Source: JBBATK01 sp044228285 (lineage in GTDB: Bacteria; Bacteroidota; Ignavibacteria; Kapaibacteriales; NICIL-2). From it: a DNA stretch of 64,000 nucleotides. The stretch spans positions 372,001 through 436,000 of the forward strand of contig JBGAVD010000002.1 of assembly GCA_044228285.1 (NCBI GenBank), read 5' to 3'. Of the stretch, positions 60,511-64,000 are shown in pieces. Position 1 is the first letter of the stretch. Every line of letters begins with the position of its first letter. Both the position numbers and the translations under genes were made by a program. The notes below the pieces were generated by a model. That model was not told the DNA's origin and ran no database searches. It saw nothing but the letters and a program-made list of their open reading frames with translations.

Positions 60511-61446
60511 ATGAATGTTACCATTACAGACCTAGTGGAGGACTGCAAGAAATTCAGCGATCTGAGCTATGTGAAAAACCACTATGAGGAATTGCCAGGC
60601 TATGTTCAGCAAATCGCCAAAGAAGCTGAGGGTGACGCTGTTTTAGCGGCTGGTGTTGGAATCTTCAGGTATTTGGCACTCCTCGTCGAAAGTCGTGGTG
60701 AGTCTTCAATTAGAGATTGGCTTATCCCACTTTTGGGTTATACAGACCACAAATATACAGATCTCTACTCTTCATTTTACGATGTCTCTCGCACACAGTT
60801 GTTATGGTTTCATTCCACAGATAAACTGCATTGTCCAATAGAGAAAAGAATTGAGATTATTCTAAACATTTACTTTCGCTGGTATATCTCCTCAATCGAA
60901 CTCATGAGAAAGATGTTAGCGTTTGCCCTCCATTGCAAGTGTTACGAGCTCGAAAAGCAATCACAGTACTCACTTGATAGGTTGCTTTATCATGGTTCAG
61001 ATCCCACAAAGGGCCTCAAACATTTTGACAATAGCGGTACATGCGAAGCGGTGACATTTTTCTACGAGACTTCAGCGAGACATGCATTGGCTCATGGTAA
61101 TGTCGTGATTGCGCTACCCCATTTAATTGCTGTTCGTGAAAGTGTAACAGCTGAGAATGATATGAACACTAAGTATCGAAAGAGGACAGCTTCCTTCAAA
61201 CAAGAGGTGTTTTACATTGGAACTGGCACTTCTGATGCAGAGGCACAGAAAGTAGTAGATTATTTCCAGAAGTACGCAGATCCCTGTTTCCAATCGTGCA
61301 GGGTATTTTTTGCGATCTATAGCATGATTCATTCAAAGAACAAGGACTTGCTTGTGCAATACTGGCCGAAGGATTGTGAAGATCCGGTACTCAGCGCATT
61401 GAACAAGGTCATTAGTGAGGACCCAGTCGGTCTAAAATACTGGTAA
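60511..61446 (+). CDS. Accessory protein of unknown function, last gene of the island
   Basis: A protein of 311 residues from ATG 60511 (MNVTITDLVEDCKKFSD); the frame is open from 60397 with a leader that looks non-coding. Mostly helical and rich in His and Cys (LHCKCYELEKQSQYSL, HALAHGNVVIALPHLIAV). Weakly suggestive of a HEPN-like or regulator fold (helix bundle with REs, RRKT-type segments), but no family is recognised. Not related to the three paralogues. It follows MITE-like copy 4 by 150 bases and resembles an immunity-type or defence cassette only by position. Confidence 0.78.
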   Translation: MNVTITDLVEDCKKFSDLSYVKNHYEELPGYVQQIAKEAEGDAVLAAGVGIFRYLALLVESRGESSIRDWLIPLLGYTDHKYTDLYSSFYDVSRTQLLWFHSTDKLHCPIEKRIEIILNIYFRWYISSIELMRKMLAFALHCKCYELEKQSQYSLDRLLYHGSDPTKGLKHFDNSGTCEAVTFFYETSARHALAHGNVVIALPHLIAVRESVTAENDMNTKYRKRTASFKQEVFYIGTGTSDAEAQKVVDYFQKYADPCFQSCRVFFAIYSMIHSKNKDLLVQYWPKDCEDPVLSALNKVISEDPVGLKYW

Positions 61447-62064
61447 ATGTAGTAATACGATAGGCGTTCCGGTAATTACGTGGCGCAAGCTCTGCGTGAG
61501 TTAGTTTTGAAATATGAGAGGCAAAGAACTTCACCTACAACTGCTATGCATACAGGAATCGTGGCGCGTTCTGGGCATAGACATCAACATGGAAACGGTA
61601 ACGGTCGTAGTGCACATTGAGTACCATCCATTGACGCCATCTATGTGTCCATTGTGCAAAGTAACTGCACACAGAAACGACACTAACTGCACGCGCCGAT
61701 TCTGCTGACGCACCTCCACGGGACGAAATTATGGGATTTCAGATCGAATACGCACATGCGCGATGAGCTAAGTGCTTCGATGTGCATAACCTTTCCACTA
61801 AAGCGAGGGATATCCACTGTTCGAATCCCGCCGATTGTGCGAGTGTCATCTCGCTGGATTTCGAGCTCGTCTGCTTTGAATCCCCATTTCCTCCCCAGAA
61901 TCCCCAATTCCTTCTTGCAAATCCCCATCTTTCCGCTCTCAAAAGTCACACCAATAACCCCTTCAAAACCCCCTAAAACCTTTCCCAGTATTTCCCCATA
62001 TTTCGCAAAAACGTCCGTATTACGTCCGTGGAGACAGTTTCGACCACAAACAAAAAACCCTGTG
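61447..62064. other. Stretch between the island and tRNA-Pro, with a strand-asymmetric tract
   Basis: It holds an ISL3 fragment (61514-61708) and a pyrimidine-rich plus strand at about 61860-62020. On the minus strand the tract has runs of four or five G at about 61880, 61901, 61923, 61955 and 61967, which could form G-quadruplexes. GTTCGAATCCCGCCG at 61819-61833 is identical to the T-arm side of the tRNA-Pro but in inverted orientation. Long open frames across this tract on both strands are not believable genes. Confidence 0.6.
61514..61708 (+). pseudogene. N-terminal fragment of an ISL3-type transposase
   Basis: It reads KELHLQLLCIQESWRVLGIDINMETVTVVVHIEY followed by MCPLCKVTAHRNDTNCTRRF. 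This is the start of an ISL3 transposase with the first zinc-finger Cys pair, parallel to the intact copy at 27949 (CPKCNKKAARYDSNPRMWRHL). A frameshift follows and HLHGTKLWDF may be its continuation in another frame. The element is broken and its other end is not seen. Confidence 0.75.
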
Positions 62065-62139
62065 TCGGGGCGGCGGGATTCGAACTCGCGACCCCCTGGT
62101 CCCAAACCAGGTGCGCTAACCGGGCTGCGCTACGCCCCG
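62065..62139 (-). tRNA. tRNA-Pro (anticodon TGG)
   Basis: A leftward cloverleaf of 75 bases. The acceptor stem is CGGGGCG / CGCCCCG (the C1-G72 start is typical of bacterial tRNA-Pro), the D-arm contains GCGC-AGCCCGGTTA-GCGC, the anticodon stem-loop is CCTGG-TTTGGGA-CCAGG with TGG, and the T-arm is GCGAG-TTCGAAT-CCCGC with one A-C mismatch. The discriminator is A. The CCA end is not encoded. The accessory island ends about 600 bases downstream of its 3' end, so it may be an insertion hotspot. Confidence 0.95.
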
Positions 62140-62400
62140 ATGAATTGTTACCGTCTCAATTCAGACTACAAAGATGCTGAAAAGTTTTGAGGCTGACAAC
62201 TACTCAGGAAGAAAAAGTTCGCGGGATGTGATTTTCCACCGCCGTGCTCGACTCCACACGCGAGCAAAAAGGGCTGCCTGATTCGAAAATCAGAGATTTG
62301 GAGCTATGTGTCCGCTGAAAAAATCTTTGTCAAGGTGAAACAGAAGTGATTGCTCGTGATTATTGTCAGTGTAGACCTACTGACAGATCTGGAGAGTATT

Positions 62401-62856
62401 ATGTCGTTCTATCCTGGCAACCGTACCTATGTGATGCAGCTTCGCCGCACCATTCGCGCCCCTTTGCAACGCCTCTATAAGGCCTTCGAAGATCATGATG
62501 ATCGCTCAAAGTGGTTCTCTCAGAATTCGTATGTGGAGCCGAGAGTGGGGGGACAGTTCTATAATGATAATGGTGCCGTCGGACAATTCACCGAGGTTCT
62601 GCCCCTCGAACGCTGGCGCCTTGAATGGCAAAACCCAAACCATAAACCAGGCTCTAAAGTGGTGATCGAGTTCGAGAAGAATGGTCGATTTGAGACGATC
62701 ATCTATATCCGACACTGGCGCATCAAGTCGAAAAAAGATTATGAGGAAATCCAACGCGGTTGGCTGTGGACCCTCGATTCGCTGGAAGCCTTCTTGGAAT
62801 TTGGTCAACCTATGGCCTACCAAGATTGGCTTCAATCGCATATGACTACTGCATGA
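62401..62856 (+). CDS. SRPBCC protein, AHSA1-like
   Basis: A protein of 151 residues from ATG 62401, with GGAG eight bases before. AHSA1-type marks: QLRRTIRAPLQRLYKAFEDHDDRSKWFSQNSY (helix with the conserved Trp), GGQFYNDNGAVGQFTEVLPLERWRLEWQNPN, and the C-terminal helix RGWLWTLDSLEAFLEFGQ. It binds a hydrophobic ligand in a helix-grip cavity. No partner is near; it lies alone downstream of tRNA-Pro on the opposite strand. Confidence 0.9.
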   Translation: MSFYPGNRTYVMQLRRTIRAPLQRLYKAFEDHDDRSKWFSQNSYVEPRVGGQFYNDNGAVGQFTEVLPLERWRLEWQNPNHKPGSKVVIEFEKNGRFETIIYIRHWRIKSKKDYEEIQRGWLWTLDSLEAFLEFGQPMAYQDWLQSHMTTA

Positions 62857-63464
62857 TGCAAAGGTGCTCGCCCTTTAACGCTTTCTTCGTGAGCCTAAGC
62901 TCAATCGCTGAAAGCTTTGCAAACTTTGCACGTAAGAAGCTGGCCTTGCTCTCCACTGCATTTGGTTCAAAGAGCAGAACGATATACAGGTAAAAGCCGA
63001 CGCTGAGTTCATTTGAAAATTGCTGGAGCTGAGTCGGACAAAGCCTAGTCTCTGTGCTCGTCTCAGACATAGCTTCGGATTTACACTCGGTTTCAGATTC
63101 AGATTCAGATTCAGATTCAGATTCAGATTCGAACTCGTTTTCAGATTCTGACTCTAATAAGGAATGGTATTAAGTCCGGTTCAGTGACAGCGTAGTAGTG
63201 ACATGCTATTGCTTTTGTACGCTATTCGTTGCTTAAGCTGTAGATTCAGAATTGACTTGTATTGAATGTTTTTGAGTTGGTTGGCTGGTGCGTGTGAGAG
63301 CTTTTTCAACTGTTGAAAAAGATCGCACGCAGGCACTCAACTCTCTTGCCTTTCACCCACACCACCACGAGCAGGTAGCTCCTTCAGTATTGTCTGCCCG
63401 ACCTTGCACGCCGGCAGCGAGATGTGTTTTGTTGACCTGAGAGTCAACAGAGTTCCATAACGAA
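62857..63464. other. Gene-free stretch with simple repeats
   Basis: It holds a hexamer repeat, TTCAGA, about 6.5 copies at 63092-63130. Read leftward the repeat gives a Ser-Glu run in frame with a 74-codon open frame ending at 62846, but the frame has no ATG before the repeat and no family match. At 63301-63321 there is a perfect 9-bp inverted repeat CTTTTTCAA-CTG-TTGAAAAAG, and GTTGAC-CTGAGA-GTCAAC at 63431-63448. Confidence 0.6.
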
Positions 63465-63495
63465 AACAGCCCAGAGACACTATCTCTGGGCTGTT
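63465..63495. terminator. Strong bidirectional terminator
   Basis: A perfect 13-bp stem AACAGCCCAGAGA / TCTCTGGGCTGTT with a CACTA loop. Rightward it is followed by GCTTTATT. Leftward it is followed by TTTTCG. It probably ends transcripts of the leftward ferritin gene, whose stop is about 215 bases upstream on that strand, and possibly rightward ones too. Confidence 0.85.
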
Positions 63496-63711
63496 GCTTT
63501 ATTGATCATGATGATGCTTGTCGACATCCGAACGCTGCTTGCACCTTCGTTGCTGAAGAATGAGGTCTAGGCTGCAACACAGGCAGAATGAACAACTAAC
63601 TCTACTGTCAGCGTACTGACATCATCGCCGAATACACAAGCTCCGAACTTCAAACTCTACGGATGTCCCTAAAACGGAGTGCATCAAGAAGAGAAGAGCA
63701 GTACCTTCTGC

Positions 63712-64000
63712 TTAAGCGCTGGTACGTTCGCCGAGCTGACGATCGAGCAGAAGTAGGCTAGCCCCGGTTTCGCCGACCATTTTAACGCGGTCAATGATGG
63801 TGCGAACGCTTTCTTCTTCTTCTACTTGCTCGTTGATGTACCATTGTAAAAGGATTTGCAGCGGATAGTCTTTTTCCGACAATGAAAGCTCATACAGCTT
63901 ATGAATGCAAGAAGTAATGTGCTTCTCGTGCGACTCTACAACTTCCAGCAAACCTTGCAGTGATGTCCACTGTGGTTGCTCCAACCCAATCGAGCGCAAC
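63712..64000 (-). CDS. Ferritin, C-terminal part; start outside the window
   Basis: A leftward frame enters from the right edge and stops at 63712; about 96 residues are visible. It shows the ferritin ferroxidase half: PQWTSLQGLLEVVESHEKHITSCIHKLYELS, EKDYPLQILLQWYINEQVEEEESVRTIIDRVKMVG, which matches the conserved QWFxxEQVEEE motif of bacterial non-haem ferritins with its Glu ligands. It stores iron as ferric oxide in a 24-subunit shell. The first half is not in the window. A strong terminator lies downstream at 63465. Confidence 0.93.
   Translation of the reverse strand, partial: LRSIGLEQPQWTSLQGLLEVVESHEKHITSCIHKLYELSLSEKDYPLQILLQWYINEQVEEEESVRTIIDRVKMVGETGASLLLLDRQLGERTSA

Noticed and set aside
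61683..62190. Two long frames (about 140 codons) overlapping tRNA-Pro on opposite strands
   Set aside because: Both read through the tRNA and a purine/pyrimidine-biased tract that is free of stops by composition; no family likeness.
62846..63070. 74-codon leftward frame after the Ser-Glu repeat
   Set aside because: No credible start, no ribosome-binding site and no family likeness; composition is compatible with chance.

Overview
The window looks like a chromosomal segment of a Bacteroidota/Chlorobiota-type bacterium, perhaps near Candidatus Kapaibacteria. This rests on six proteins with type IX secretion (T9SS) C-terminal sorting domains or remnants of them, an OmpA-family envelope protein, an Mla lipid-transport operon ordered mlaE-mlaF-mlaD, and few strong Shine-Dalgarno sites. 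The lineage is an inference from gene content; there is no rRNA here.

Layout. 1-8.4 kb: a truncated glycosyltransferase gene, a four-gene unit (ECF sigma factor, SRPBCC protein, two small conserved proteins), a first array of 68-bp double-hairpin repeats, and a leftward three-gene cassette (DUF805-FAD oxidase fusion, methyltransferase, unknown exported protein). 9.7-15.5 kb: a T9SS protein, a second repeat array, a two-domain VOC protein, a decayed copy of the 3' end of mlaD, and a TPR-adenylate cyclase. 16.4-27.1 kb: a dead IS3-like element, then a giant repetitive T9SS adhesin-like protein followed by a small T9SS protein and an OmpA protein, probably one operon. 27.2-32.9 kb: a nest of broken insertion sequences with an apparently intact ISL3 element, the Mla operon and a third repeat array. 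33.0-43.3 kb: a serine hydrolase, a lipoprotein/beta-barrel group, a TPR-SpoIIE phosphatase and small exported proteins. 43.5-50.5 kb: two paralogous beta-propeller T9SS proteins, the second truncated by an IS3 element. 50.5-61.5 kb: an accessory island of small, AT-richer genes (three paralogues of one unknown family, a duplicated Imm53-like immunity protein, two orphans), broken IS3 copies and four copies of a 197-bp element with terminal inverted repeats. 62-64 kb: tRNA-Pro, an AHSA1-type SRPBCC protein and the C-terminal half of a ferritin.

How it fits together. Most core genes concern the envelope and signalling: surface display by T9SS, OmpA anchoring, phospholipid transport by Mla, cyclic-nucleotide signalling and a SpoIIE phosphatase switch. 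The 50.5-61.5 kb island resembles an orphan immunity-gene bank: no toxin or secretion gene is visible, but one gene has clear Imm53 features, three are paralogues, and four genes follow copies of the same MITE-like element. The three double-hairpin arrays, the MITE-like element with its gene neighbours, and the DUF805-FAD/methyltransferase cassette are the least explained parts.
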